Notes under the pieces: generated by a model
What the model was told of the DNA's origin: nothing
What the model saw: only the letters and a program-made list of their open reading frames with translations
Databases searched by the model: none
Shown here: in pieces, positions 1-8,767 of the stretch
Layout: every line of letters begins with the position of its first letter
Numbering within the stretch: position 1 is the first letter of the stretch
Assembly (NCBI GenBank): GCA_934098485.1
Contig: CAKOOH010000003.1
Span: forward strand, 62,001 to 126,000
Direction: 5' to 3'
DNA length: 64,000 nucleotides
DNA from: an uncultured Bacilli bacterium
Lineage (GTDB): Bacteria; Bacillota_I; Bacilli_A; RF39; UBA660
Program-made: the position numbers and the translations under genes

Positions 1-899
1 ATATATGTATAATATTTCAAATAAAAATCGGTAACTTTATAAGTATTAAGTGCATATTTATTTAATGCCCAAATCATAACAATTATAATAATAAGTAAAA
101 ACTTACTACAAGTAATTTCTTTAATATTAACACATGATAATCCCGTAAGAACAAAAATATTAATAATCCATAAGGTAAATAATATATTTTCGATATTTTC
201 AATAAAATTTAAAATAGAAATTCTTTTAAACACCATATATTCAGGATATCTATAAAGTTTAGATACTTCAATTCCTAAGTTACCAATTGTACAAAGTAAT
301 ATAATTAATAATAAAAAGGCTGAAGCAAGATAAACTTTATAATCATATTTTTCTTTAAAATCATCAACTAATATCATAGGGCTCGTACTAATTAATGCAA
401 AATCTAAAGCCGACCATAATATCTTACTAATGCTACTAGTCATAACTGGCAAAAAGAAATCAACTTTAATTGTTGGAACTAATGTAAAAGCCGCACATAG
501 ATACAAAAAGATATGTAAATAAACTAATATGCCCGCACTTTTATATAAAGTTTCTCGTCCTTTTAAAGCTGTATAATAAATTAGATAGCCACCAGGAATA
601 AGTACAATATAAGTAGGTGTTCTAGATAAATATATTGAAGAAACTAGTTTTCCAATTAGCATCGTTCCAATTACTAAAAAGCAGATACTATAAAGAAGTT
701 TAAAAAATTTATTATCTTCCCTCGGTATCGATTTAATAATAAAATTTATTCCCAGTCCCATAATTGTTCCTATTAAAATTGATATCCAAGCATCTGAACC
801 TACATTTTTAATAATCTTCGAAAAACCAACTCCCATAAATAGGGGAAATGTTAATAAATAAATTAAACTAACGCTTTCTAACTTAGTTATTTTTTTCAT
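1..899 (-). CDS. gerAB: GerAB-type spore germination permease, partial (C-terminus beyond window)
   Basis: Third gene of a minus-strand gerAA-gerAC-gerAB set. The frame opens with MKKITKLESVSLIYLL and continues without a stop to base 1, so about 299 residues are visible. It is almost entirely hydrophobic helices, with the N-terminal pattern of the spore germination branch of APC-type transporters, including FPLFMGVGF in the first helix and a later STSPMILVDDF. GerAB subunits sit in the inner spore membrane and take part in sensing small germinants. The start overlaps the end of gerAC by 17 bases, which indicates translational coupling. Identification rests on this family look plus the two upstream Ger genes. 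Confidence 0.85.
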   Translation of the reverse strand, partial: MKKITKLESVSLIYLLTFPLFMGVGFSKIIKNVGSDAWISILIGTIMGLGINFIIKSIPREDNKFFKLLYSICFLVIGTMLIGKLVSSIYLSRTPTYIVLIPGGYLIYYTALKGRETLYKSAGILVYLHIFLYLCAAFTLVPTIKVDFFLPVMTSSISKILWSALDFALISTSPMILVDDFKEKYDYKVYLASAFLLLIILLCTIGNLGIEVSKLYRYPEYMVFKRISILNFIENIENILFTLWIINIFVLTGLSCVNIKEITCSKFLLIIIIVMIWALNKYALNTYKVTDFYLKYYTY

Positions 900-1950
900 G
901 TTCTTCACCAATTGGTCCAAAAATTAGACCCTTTCTATCCAATTTAACTTGAACATTTACTTCATAATTAATATCTTTAATATCATTAATCTTATCTCTT
1001 TTTGCGTTGTAATATTTCTTTTTAAAACCAAGTACATCGGCATTATTATCTATTAAAATCGTTATAAATTCTTTCGTATCTTCTTTTATCTTATCTTTAA
1101 CTAAACTAATAATTTTTTTAACATTTTCCTTATTATTTAAATTAAGCGCTTCTGTTTCATTAAATATTCCTAAAATTTTTAAGTTAATTTTAAATTTATC
1201 ATCTTCATAAGTAATGTCACTGCTAGAATTAATCACTTTAAAAACAAATTCTTTATCTTCATAATTTACAGGAAATAAAGTAAGTTTATTATCACCATTA
1301 ATCATATTATAAATTTGAATCATTTGAATATTAATTTCATTTACCATCTTTTCTTTAGAAAAAATAACCGCTTCACTTACTTTAATATCAGTTTTATCAT
1401 CGCTTATCTTCGGTAAAATAATATTATAATATCCCGATATATAATTTTCCAGAAAATCATTAAATTTTATATTTATCGTATTATTAAATTTACTTTCTAT
1501 AATATCTTTAATATAATTACCTACAATTTTTTCCTTCTTTTTTACTATTTCTATAGTTTTTTCAATATCATTATCTATTACAATATTAAAATTAACACCC
1601 ACATTATTTTCTCTCGTTAAATAGTCCATTATAAAGTCTAATTTACTATTAGCAGCCACTTCGCTTAAAACAACTGTATCTAAATCAATAAAATATAAGG
1701 CCTTATTTACCGAAAAAGATATATTCTTTAAAGCACCAATTAAAGAGTCACCACTTCCTTTATATATTAAAGAAGCATTTTCATTTTCCTTTTTATTTTC
1801 TCTAATTTCTACAATTACATTATATTTATCATCACTATAATCAACCCCAATTAGTGAAACCATTGCCATTTTATTTAGTTCCATATGATTATAACAGCCT
1901 GATAAAAATAAACACATTATAATTAATAATATCTTTTTTATAAATATCAC
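883..1950 (-). CDS. gerAC: GerAC-type germinant receptor lipoprotein
   Basis: A 355-residue protein with a lipoprotein signal: a short basic start, a hydrophobic stretch and the lipobox LSGC at about residues 16-19, followed by YNHMELNKMAMVSLIGVD. This matches the start of GerAC (Ger_x_C) proteins, where the lipid-bearing Cys is followed by an aromatic residue and an 'E(L/I)' segment. GerAC is the lipoprotein subunit of nutrient germinant receptors on the inner spore membrane. The length is close to the usual 370 residues. It overlaps gerAA by 4 bases (ATGA) and gerAB by 17 bases, so the three are one transcript. Expression in the forespore under sigma-G would be usual, but no promoter is clear here. 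Confidence 0.88.
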   Translation of the reverse strand: MIFIKKILLIIMCLFLSGCYNHMELNKMAMVSLIGVDYSDDKYNVIVEIRENKKENENASLIYKGSGDSLIGALKNISFSVNKALYFIDLDTVVLSEVAANSKLDFIMDYLTRENNVGVNFNIVIDNDIEKTIEIVKKKEKIVGNYIKDIIESKFNNTINIKFNDFLENYISGYYNIILPKISDDKTDIKVSEAVIFSKEKMVNEINIQMIQIYNMINGDNKLTLFPVNYEDKEFVFKVINSSSDITYEDDKFKINLKILGIFNETEALNLNNKENVKKIISLVKDKIKEDTKEFITILIDNNADVLGFKKKYYNAKRDKINDIKDINYEVNVQVKLDRKGLIFGPIGEEHEKNN

Positions 1951-3365
1951 CTTTGCTTTCTTATATTATTTGTTAAATATTTACTTCTTGTTAAATCGTT
2001 TTTCTTCTTACTTTTTATAAGTGTATCTTTTAAATAAGATAAATCAAATGGTGCGACAGGGAATGTATAGGGAAGAGTAAATGAATAATAAGATGATATA
2101 CTAACAATTAATAAAATAAAGGAAATAGATACTCCGTATAATCCGTAAAATGATGCAAATAATAGAGCAATAAATCTCCAGCATCTAAACGCTCCGGTTA
2201 ACTCAACATTACTAAATATCATTGATGATATAAATGTTAACGATATTATTATTATCATAATGGGGCTTACAATATTAGCACTTACTGCAGCATCACCTAA
2301 AATAAGTGCTCCTAAAATAGAGATAGATGCAGAAAAGGATGAAGGAAATCGTAAATCACTTTCTCTTAACATTTCACAAATAAATAACATAAAAAATGCT
2401 TCAATCGTAGCCGGAAAGGGGACACCTGCACTTTGCGTTATAAATGATGTAAGTAACGTTGCCGGTATTGTTTCCTGATTAAAATTAACCACCGCTATAT
2501 AAATTGCGGGTGTAAAAATAGTTATAAAAAGGCAAATAAAACGTAACGCTTTTAAAATATTAGCGTTAAAACTCGTCAGATAATTATCAGAAATAGGGTT
2601 AATAAAATCAACTAGAACTACTGGTAAAATAATTGCAAAAGGGCATGTATCAACAATTATTACAATTTTGCCTTCCAAAAGAGCCCTCACAATGGCATCT
2701 GGTCTTTCGGTAAGTTTTACTGATGGAAAAAAACTTTTACCTTCCTTAATTAAAAATTGCTTAAGTTCACCTGCATCAATAATTGCCTCAGTATCTATTT
2801 TTCTTAAAAGTTTATCACACTCAATAACTAGTTTATTTTTACAAATATTATCTATATACACCATACCCGTATTAGTACTAGTATATCTTCCTATTTTATA
2901 TTCTTTTATTTTTAAATTGTTCGATTTAATTCTTCTTTTAATAAGACCAATATTTTTTTGATAGTTTTCAACAAATGCATCCTTAGCACCATATAAATCT
3001 TGTTCAATTTCCGGTGAAGAAATCGCTCTATCTAAATCTGCTCTTGTTTCTAAAGCATATAATTTATTAAAGTAAACAATTATTGAGTAGCCATTAAAAA
3101 TATATTTTTCAAATTCTGTAATTTTAATCTTTTTTAAATTGGGTCCCGCTAAAATATTATCAATACTAGGTTTATTTACTGGATTAGTTAAATTATCTAA
3201 AATAAAACTATTAACTCTATCACTACTACTAATAGTTTCAATATAATAAATATATACATACCCAAGTTTATACTTTATCTTTCTTACAATTAAATCGGGT
3301 GTATCTTTAAAATTAGATAATACTTTATTTATCGTTTTCATATAATCACATTTTATTATGAGCAT
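1947..3365 (-). CDS. gerAA: GerAA-type germinant receptor subunit
   Basis: A 472-residue GerA-family protein. The N-terminal half is soluble and holds the diagnostic stretches RADLDRAISSPEIEQDLYGA, then AFVENYQKNIGLIKRRI, and RPDAIVRALLEGKIVIIVD just before the membrane part. The C-terminal half has several transmembrane segments. It is the A subunit of a nutrient germinant receptor in the inner spore membrane. Two starts are possible: ATG at 3365, with a GGAG about 18 bases upstream, or ATG at 3341 (MKTINKVLS). The first is kept but the spacing is poor. Only about 50 bases separate it from the upstream ABC-F stop, and that gap carries a terminator, so the operon's own promoter must lie there or inside the terminator region. 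Confidence 0.9.
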   Translation of the reverse strand: MLIIKCDYMKTINKVLSNFKDTPDLIVRKIKYKLGYVYIYYIETISSSDRVNSFILDNLTNPVNKPSIDNILAGPNLKKIKITEFEKYIFNGYSIIVYFNKLYALETRADLDRAISSPEIEQDLYGAKDAFVENYQKNIGLIKRRIKSNNLKIKEYKIGRYTSTNTGMVYIDNICKNKLVIECDKLLRKIDTEAIIDAGELKQFLIKEGKSFFPSVKLTERPDAIVRALLEGKIVIIVDTCPFAIILPVVLVDFINPISDNYLTSFNANILKALRFICLFITIFTPAIYIAVVNFNQETIPATLLTSFITQSAGVPFPATIEAFFMLFICEMLRESDLRFPSSFSASISILGALILGDAAVSANIVSPIMIIIISLTFISSMIFSNVELTGAFRCWRFIALLFASFYGLYGVSISFILLIVSISSYYSFTLPYTFPVAPFDLSYLKDTLIKSKKKNDLTRSKYLTNNIRKQR

Positions 3366-3389
3366 TATTTTTGATATTATTTACTCCAT

Positions 3390-3414
3390 AAAAAAATTGC
3401 TATTAAATAGCAAT
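3390..3414 (-). terminator. Rho-independent terminator after the ABC-F gene
   Basis: On the minus strand an ATTGCTA / TAGCAAT stem (3396-3402 with 3408-3414) with a short T/A loop is followed by a run of seven T. It overlaps the end of the ABC-F reading frame and separates that gene from the gerA set. Confidence 0.75.
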
Positions 3415-5042
3415 CATTTACTGGTTTCCTCATTTATCATCTCATAATGCATTACAATTTCTCTATCATAATAAACAATTTTCCCACTAGGAAGAAGTAA
3501 CATTCTATCAATCTTTAAATTATCTACAAAATCTAAATTATGTGATACTACAAGCATTGTTCCCTCATAATCACTAAAAGTATCTGCAATTATCGATTGT
3601 GTCATTGGATCTAAATGGTTTGTAGGTTCATCTAATATTAAAGTATTGGCTCCGCTCAAAGAAATCTTAGCAAGTGCCACGCGGCTTCTTTCACCAGGCG
3701 ATAATACTTCTACTTTTTTATAAATATCATCACCAGAAAATAAGAAACTTCCCAGCACTTTTCTTAATTCATAAACTGGTAAATTAAACTCCTTAAAGTT
3801 ATTTACAATTGTTTCGTTATTATTTAGAATTTCATGTTCCTGTGCATAATAACCAATTTGAGTTTTCTCACTTATCAAAATGCTGCCACTAAGAGGTGTT
3901 AAATATCCCATGATTAACTTAAGTAGAGTTGTTTTTCCCATTCCATTTTCGCCGACCACTAAAAGTTTTTCCCCTCTAGTTAAATCAAAATTTAAATTTT
4001 CATATAATAATTCCTCTTCATTATAACCAAAACTTACATTTTTTACCGCAATTGGGGTAGTGTAACTAGGATAGTTTATTTTCATTTTAAATCTCGTATA
4101 TTTATTCTTTTTTTCTAAAATAACTTTTTCACTTTGTAGTTTTTCTAACTTTTTAATACGGTCTTTTGCAATATTAGCCTTTTTTTCATTACCTCTAATA
4201 TATTTACTTATTATCGCCTTTAATTTTTCTTCTTCCTTAACTTGCTTATCATATAGTCTTTTTTTTGCTAAGTCATTTTCTTTTTTTACTTTCAAATATT
4301 TTTCATAATTTCCATTAAATAACGTTGCTGTTTTATTAATTTTATCAACATATAAAGTTTTATTTGTTACCTCATTTAAAAATTCAATATCATGTGAAAT
4401 TACTAAAATAAGACCATGATACTTTTTTAAAAAATCAGCAATATATTCCTTTGTATCTAAATCTAAATGATTAGTTGGTTCATCCAAAAGCATTATTTCT
4501 GGCTTTGAATAGAGTAATCTTGCAAAAGCAATTTTAGATTTTTGTCCGCCTGAAAGACTAGTTAACTTTAAATCGAGTAGTTTATCATCAATATTCATAC
4601 CACTGATAATTTTAAGTAGAGCATTTTCGGCATTATATTCATCATAATATGTAAGTTTATCTTCTAATTTAGCAATTTCTTTAAGTTTATAATTTACTTT
4701 TTTTATATCTGTTTCATTTGCTATTTCTTCATACATTAACTTTTGCTTTTCTTTAATTTCTTTAATAGGTCTTCCCGTTAATAAATAATCAAATACAGTA
4801 ATATCATCACTTGGAATCTCATCAGTAATAACCTGAGGAAGAAAACCTATAACCTTATTATTTTTAATTACAATTTTGCCACTATCCGGACTAATTTTGC
4901 CTAAAATCAAATTAAAAAGAGTAGACTTGCCAGCCCCATTAACTCCTGTAATTCCTACCTTATCATTATCGTTAAAAGAAACTGTTACGTTCTTAAATAT
5001 TTCTTGCGTTCCAAACGACATAAATAAATTTTGAATATTCAT
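3414..5042 (-). CDS. ABC-F family ATP-binding protein (duplicated ATPase)
   Basis: A 542-residue soluble protein with two ABC cassettes and no membrane segment. The first has Walker A GVNGAGKST near residue 36, signature LSGGQKSK and Walker B LLDEPTNHLD. The second has GENGMGKTT, signature LSPGERSR and LILDEPTNHLD. A charged Lys/Glu-rich linker lies between them (about residues 240-310). This is the ABC-F layout: ribosome-associated ATPases that act in translation (EttA/YkpA/YbiT group) or antibiotic target protection (Vga/Lsa/Msr group). The sequence alone does not tell these apart; a housekeeping translation factor is the safer guess. A terminator follows directly. Confidence 0.88.
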   Translation of the reverse strand: MNIQNLFMSFGTQEIFKNVTVSFNDNDKVGITGVNGAGKSTLFNLILGKISPDSGKIVIKNNKVIGFLPQVITDEIPSDDITVFDYLLTGRPIKEIKEKQKLMYEEIANETDIKKVNYKLKEIAKLEDKLTYYDEYNAENALLKIISGMNIDDKLLDLKLTSLSGGQKSKIAFARLLYSKPEIMLLDEPTNHLDLDTKEYIADFLKKYHGLILVISHDIEFLNEVTNKTLYVDKINKTATLFNGNYEKYLKVKKENDLAKKRLYDKQVKEEEKLKAIISKYIRGNEKKANIAKDRIKKLEKLQSEKVILEKKNKYTRFKMKINYPSYTTPIAVKNVSFGYNEEELLYENLNFDLTRGEKLLVVGENGMGKTTLLKLIMGYLTPLSGSILISEKTQIGYYAQEHEILNNNETIVNNFKEFNLPVYELRKVLGSFLFSGDDIYKKVEVLSPGERSRVALAKISLSGANTLILDEPTNHLDPMTQSIIADTFSDYEGTMLVVSHNLDFVDNLKIDRMLLLPSGKIVYYDREIVMHYEMINEETSK

Positions 5043-5083
5043 ATTATAACCTCATTTAAATTATAACTAAAAAAGTCTAAACA

Positions 5084-5599
5084 TCATAAAGAAGTAGGCT
5101 TTCTTAAATTGGTATCATTTACAAACCCTTTTCTAGTTTGATATCTTAGATTTGCTCTTAGTGCCTTTTTAGTTATTCTTTGTTCTTCAATATATCCTAT
5201 TGTGTCTTTTAAACTTCTATCAATTACCAGCATCAAAGAAGTATCTATAATTGCATTATCGTTTTCTAGCCACACATGGCCACCAACTTCTTCCGCATTT
5301 TTTGTTCCCTTTAAAATAGGCAAAATACCAGATACAATATCAACATCATTATAAGAATAACTAAGTTCTCTAGCCATATTTACACAGTTACCAATGTTAT
5401 ATCCTTGAATAAATAAATCAATAAACTCAATAACTCCAGGAATTCTAGATAAATAGTTCTGGCTTCTTATCTTTTCCCATTCTATTTCGCTAAAAAATCT
5501 AATTTTTCCTTGTTTCATTCCTTCTAAAACTTTGTTTTGAAACTCCATATCACTATTATATAATTGCCAAAACAAATCAAATGCTTTACCTAACTTCAA
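5084..5599 (-). CDS. Small unknown protein with a possible Cys-His-Asp triad
   Basis: Not assigned to a named family. The frame is open from 5611, but the best ribosome binding site (AGGTGGTGAT, 5604-5613) places the start at TTG 5599, giving about 171 residues (GTG 5611 or 5608 are alternatives). The C-terminal half shows GNC (Cys about residue 72), GGHVWLE (His about 108) and IIDTS (Asp about 119). This order and spacing fit a papain/transglutaminase-like hydrolase core. A helical N-terminal part precedes it and a basic tail follows. No signal peptide is seen, so it is probably cytoplasmic. It is transcribed in the same direction as the ABC-F gene, 41 bases upstream of it, and divergently from the DHH gene. 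The function is unknown and the triad is inferred. Confidence 0.6.
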   Translation of the reverse strand: MKLGKAFDLFWQLYNSDMEFQNKVLEGMKQGKIRFFSEIEWEKIRSQNYLSRIPGVIEFIDLFIQGYNIGNCVNMARELSYSYNDVDIVSGILPILKGTKNAEEVGGHVWLENDNAIIDTSLMLVIDRSLKDTIGYIEEQRITKKALRANLRYQTRKGFVNDTNLRKPTSL

Positions 5600-5713
5600 T
5601 TTTATCACCACCTGATAAACACTTTACTATTGTACCAATTTTCTTTTACTTAAACAATGAAAACCATATTTACACCTTGTTAAGAATATATTACAATATT
5701 ATTGGTGATGAAT

Positions 5714-6655
5714 ATGATAAAGAAAATTGCTAATAACAAAATAATGATGATTACTCATATTGCTGATATTGATGGGGTAGGATCATTAGTTTTAGCCCAC
5801 AAACATTATGAAAATCTTGATTATGTATTATGCGAAATTGGAGAACTCCAAGAAGTTTTAACTACCATAGATTTTTCTCCTTATGAAATAATATATTTAT
5901 GTGATTTAGCTATAACAAAAAGTGCCCTTGAGTTTTTAAATAATCATCCAGAAATAACGACAAAACTAAAACATTTTGATCATCATGAAAAATGTGAAAT
6001 AAATGTTCCTAGTTACGTAAACTCATGCATCGAAATAAATGGCATTCCTACGTGTGGAACCGAATTATTTTATAATTATTTAGTTACATTAGATGATAAA
6101 TTTAATCATCATTTTTATAAAACTTATGTAGAAGCAACCAGAGAACAGGATAATTATAGTTTTACGAAAGAAGAAAAAAATGCTAAAATGCTTGCATTTA
6201 TTCTAGAATTAGTTGGACCACTTGCTTACATAGATATGATTTGTTCATTAAATGATGCTGAAGATTTTAAAGTACCTAAACTTTATAGTGACTTATATCA
6301 GTCTGATTTAGAAAAACAAGAAAGCTATGTTAATACAGCCAATAAAGATCTTCTTATAACTAGTTATAAAGAATATAAAATTGGCATAACTATTAAAGAA
6401 CAATATAGAAGTATTGTAGGAAATAAAATATGTAAGTTAAGACCAGAACTAGATTTTGTCATGATGATAAATTTTAATCGTAATTCTGTTTCTTTAAGAA
6501 GCATTAAAGAAACTGTTGATTTAAATAAAATTGGTATGGAATTTCATCCTAATGGTGGCGGCCATAAAAATGCCGCTGGCTTTATAATTGATAAAGATTC
6601 TATTCCTAAATTAAAAGAATATATTAACCTTTATTTAGATAATTTATCAAAATAA
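5714..6655 (+). CDS. DHH-family phosphoesterase
   Basis: About 313 residues with the DHH signature: THIADIDGVGS near the start (metal-binding Asp residues), CDLAI, KHFDHHEK, and a C-terminal DHHA1-type NGGGHKNAAGF. Members of this superfamily hydrolyse phosphodiesters such as nanoRNA, pApA or cyclic dinucleotides using Mn ions. Which substrate applies here cannot be read from the sequence. The frame is open from TTG 5702, and ATG 5708 is also in frame. ATG 5714 is preferred because GGTGATG sits 5 bases before it. It is a single-gene unit closed by a strong hairpin terminator at 6658. Confidence 0.85.
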   Translation: MIKKIANNKIMMITHIADIDGVGSLVLAHKHYENLDYVLCEIGELQEVLTTIDFSPYEIIYLCDLAITKSALEFLNNHPEITTKLKHFDHHEKCEINVPSYVNSCIEINGIPTCGTELFYNYLVTLDDKFNHHFYKTYVEATREQDNYSFTKEEKNAKMLAFILELVGPLAYIDMICSLNDAEDFKVPKLYSDLYQSDLEKQESYVNTANKDLLITSYKEYKIGITIKEQYRSIVGNKICKLRPELDFVMMINFNRNSVSLRSIKETVDLNKIGMEFHPNGGGHKNAAGFIIDKDSIPKLKEYINLYLDNLSK

Positions 6656-6657
6656 AA

Positions 6658-6686
6658 ACTCTCAAAATTTGAGAGTAATTTTTTTA
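6658..6686. terminator. Bidirectional Rho-independent terminator
   Basis: The nine-base arms ACTCTCAAA and TTTGAGAGT (6658-6666, 6668-6676) are flanked by T-runs on both strands. The hairpin can end the DHH gene (+) and the tRNA-Trp transcript (-). Confidence 0.8.
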
Positions 6687-6760
6687 TGGCAGGGGTGGAG
6701 AGAATCGAACTCCCATCAAAAGTTTTGGAGACTCCTATGCTACCATTATACCACACCCCT
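6687..6760 (-). tRNA. trnW: tRNA-Trp (anticodon CCA)
   Basis: The minus strand folds as a tRNA. The acceptor stem AGGGGTG pairs with CACCCCT, followed by discriminator G and an encoded CCA. The anticodon stem GGAGT/ACTTT encloses the loop CTCCAAA, giving anticodon CCA (Trp). The T arm GGGAG-TTCGATT-CTCTC is complete. The D arm is weak (G-T, T-A, A-C, T-G) but has the usual GG in its loop. It is a single isolated tRNA gene followed by a bidirectional terminator. It agrees with the use of TGG for Trp and TGA as a stop in the neighbouring genes. Confidence 0.95.
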
Positions 6761-6826
6761 GTGGACATCACTAATTATACCATAATTATCTTTTACTTTT
6801 CAAGAAAATAATCACCGATTGTGCAA

Positions 6827-6852
6827 ACAACCATAAAAAATTACATATTATA
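6827..6852 (+). promoter_or_regulatory. Possible sporulation-type (sigma-E/K-like) promoter of the cwlJ-like gene
   Basis: CATATTATA at 6844-6852 resembles the -10 box of mother-cell sporulation sigma factors (CATAnnnTA for sigma-K; CATAnAAT-like for sigma-E). An AC lies at 6827-6828, 15 bases upstream. It lies 16 bases before the cwlJ-like start, which leaves a very short leader, so this is tentative. Confidence 0.3.
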
Positions 6853-6868
6853 GTATAGGTGACAAATT

Positions 6869-7291
6869 ATGATTATAAACTATACAACTAAAGAATTAGA
6901 TTTAATGGCAAGACTAATGCGTGCTGAGGCTTTAGCAGAAGGTAATTTAGGTATGCTTATGGTTGGTAATGTTATCGTAAACCGCGCTCTAGCGTCATGT
7001 TATACTTTTAAAAATATTCGCTCTATATATGATGTAATATATCAAAGCCCTGGTGGTTTTTCTGGAACCAATAGTTCTTTATTTAATGGTAGCAGTACTA
7101 CTAAAGAAAAAGATTTAGCCAAAAGATGTTTAAAAGGAGAGTATTATTTTCCGGCTACTCATTCTTTATGGTTCTACGCGCCTGGTAAAAACACCTGTAA
7201 AACATCATGGTATGATCAGCCTTACGCCGGTAGTTATAAAAATCATTGCTTCTATAAACCAAAGCCAAATGTCTGTCAAGAGATTTACTAA
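6869..7291 (+). CDS. cwlJ: CwlJ/SleB-type spore cortex hydrolase
   Basis: A 140-residue protein of the Hydrolase_2 (SleB/CwlJ) family. It starts directly at the catalytic domain (LDLMARLMRAEALAEGNLG, with the conserved Glu in RAEA), then GNVIVNRAL, IYDVIYQSPGGF, AKRCLKGEYYFP and HSLWFYAPGK. It has no signal peptide and no peptidoglycan-binding domain, like CwlJ (about 142 residues) and unlike the longer SleB. CwlJ degrades muramic-delta-lactam cortex peptidoglycan during germination and is placed in the coat by the mother cell. This fits the gerA genes and the CotD-like protein elsewhere in the window. It contains several Cys residues late in the chain, a common trait of coat-associated proteins. 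Confidence 0.82.
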   Translation: MIINYTTKELDLMARLMRAEALAEGNLGMLMVGNVIVNRALASCYTFKNIRSIYDVIYQSPGGFSGTNSSLFNGSSTTKEKDLAKRCLKGEYYFPATHSLWFYAPGKNTCKTSWYDQPYAGSYKNHCFYKPKPNVCQEIY

Positions 7292-7331
7292 TTAACTAGT
7301 AAATTTTTTTATTATTTATTATAATTAACTT

Positions 7332-7943
7332 ATGAAAAATAAATTTAAACAAAAAATAATTATATTATCATGTATTTTTATCATATGGACTATTTTAGTA
7401 ATTACTAATAGTCTTACTTTATTTGATGATAAAATATATCAGTTTATTATCAGTTTTCAAAATGACACTTTAACTAACATTATGAAAGTTATCACTAGTT
7501 TTGCCAATCCCTTAACAATTGTAAGTCTATGTTTAGCATCACTACTGTCATTTATATGGAAATATAAAGCATCTATATATTTAATTATTATTACCATTAT
7601 TTCTACGGTATTTAATTTTTTAACTAAAAATATTGTTTTAAGAACTAGACCCGATCATTTAAGATTAATTGAAGAAACGGGATATAGTTTTCCCTCAGGT
7701 CATGCCATGGGAAGTATTGCTTTTTATGGTTTTATCATCTTCTTATTATCAAAGAGCAAAATTAATAAAAATCTAAAAATATTTTTAAGCGTTATTATAG
7801 GCCTAACAATATTTTTAATTGGAATTAGTCGTATTTACGTTGGTGTTCACTATCCATCTGATATTATTGGCGGCTTTTTACTAGGATATATAATATTAAT
7901 AAGTTCAATTGAATTTTTAACTAAGAAAGGATATTTAAAATGA
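7332..7943 (+). CDS. PAP2-family membrane phosphatase
   Basis: A 203-residue integral membrane protein with about six hydrophobic segments and all three lipid phosphatase motifs: KNIVLRTRP, then FPSGHAMGS, then SRIYVGVHYPSD with the catalytic His. Members remove phosphate from lipid substrates such as undecaprenyl pyrophosphate or phosphatidylglycerol phosphate at the membrane surface. The true undecaprenyl pyrophosphatase UppP is encoded two genes downstream, so the substrate here could be another lipid phosphate, or the two may be partly redundant. Its stop overlaps the start of the next gene by four bases (ATGA), so both are translated together. Confidence 0.88.
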   Translation: MKNKFKQKIIILSCIFIIWTILVITNSLTLFDDKIYQFIISFQNDTLTNIMKVITSFANPLTIVSLCLASLLSFIWKYKASIYLIIITIISTVFNFLTKNIVLRTRPDHLRLIEETGYSFPSGHAMGSIAFYGFIIFLLSKSKINKNLKIFLSVIIGLTIFLIGISRIYVGVHYPSDIIGGFLLGYIILISSIEFLTKKGYLK

Positions 7944-8689
7944 AAGCATTAATTACAGGAGCAAGTAGTGGTATAGGTAAAGAAATGGCTTACTATCTTG
8001 ATAAATTAAACTATGAACTAATATTAGTAGCAAGAGATGAAAAAGCCTTAAAGGAAGTTGAATCTCACTGTCAAAATGCTAAAATAATCGCTTTAGATTT
8101 ATCTAAGTTAGAAAATGTTCAAAAACTATATGAGGAAACTAAAGATGAAAATATAGATTTTTTAATAAATGACGCCGGTTTTGGTTTATTTGGTTATTTT
8201 AATGAAACTTCTTTAGATAAAGAATTAAATATGATAAATGTAAATATAACCGCTCTTCATACTTTAACTAAATTATTTCTAAAAGATATGACTAACAAAA
8301 ATTCAGGTACTATTTTAAATGTTGCATCTTCTGCGGGCTTTTTTGCTGGCCCTTATCTAAGCACTTATTACGCCACTAAAAATTATGTTTTAAAACTTAC
8401 TATGGCTATAAATGAAGAACTTAAAATGTTAAATAGTAAAGTCAAAATAGGCGCTTTATGTCCCGGCCCAGTAGACACTAATTTTAATAATGTAGCGGGA
8501 GGCCATTTTAACACGAAAGCCTTAACAAGCTCGTATGTTGCCAAATATGGTATTGATAATGTTTTAAAAGGCAAAATGATTATAATTCCATCCTTAAAAA
8601 TGCAATTAGGTGTTTTTTTCTCACGATTTCTTCCATATCGTTTGCAGCTTAAAATACTTTACAAAATTCAAAAAAATAAAACAAAATAA
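7940..8689 (+). CDS. Short-chain dehydrogenase/reductase
   Basis: A 249-residue SDR. The N-terminal NAD(P)-binding motif is TGASSGIGKE. It is followed by NDAGFG (an NNAG variant), the Ser in NVASSAG and the catalytic YxxxK in YYATK. The C-terminal half resembles the DltE/YqjQ-like group that acts on membrane-linked substrates, and ends in a Lys-rich tail. The substrate cannot be told. It overlaps the PAP2 gene by 4 bases, which suggests joint expression and perhaps a lipid-related role. It is distinct from the FabG-like SDR at 12350. Confidence 0.82.
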   Translation: MKALITGASSGIGKEMAYYLDKLNYELILVARDEKALKEVESHCQNAKIIALDLSKLENVQKLYEETKDENIDFLINDAGFGLFGYFNETSLDKELNMINVNITALHTLTKLFLKDMTNKNSGTILNVASSAGFFAGPYLSTYYATKNYVLKLTMAINEELKMLNSKVKIGALCPGPVDTNFNNVAGGHFNTKALTSSYVAKYGIDNVLKGKMIIIPSLKMQLGVFFSRFLPYRLQLKILYKIQKNKTK

Positions 8690-8767
8690 GTAGATTTTAA
8701 TAATAAATAGATGTATATTTATTATATTGCATTTATAAAATAAAATAGGGCGGAAAGAGGAAAGATA

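Noticed and set aside
2260..2961. Plus-strand frames of 72 and 97 codons inside gerAA
   Set aside because: Antisense to a well-recognised gene, with no binding site and no recognisable product.
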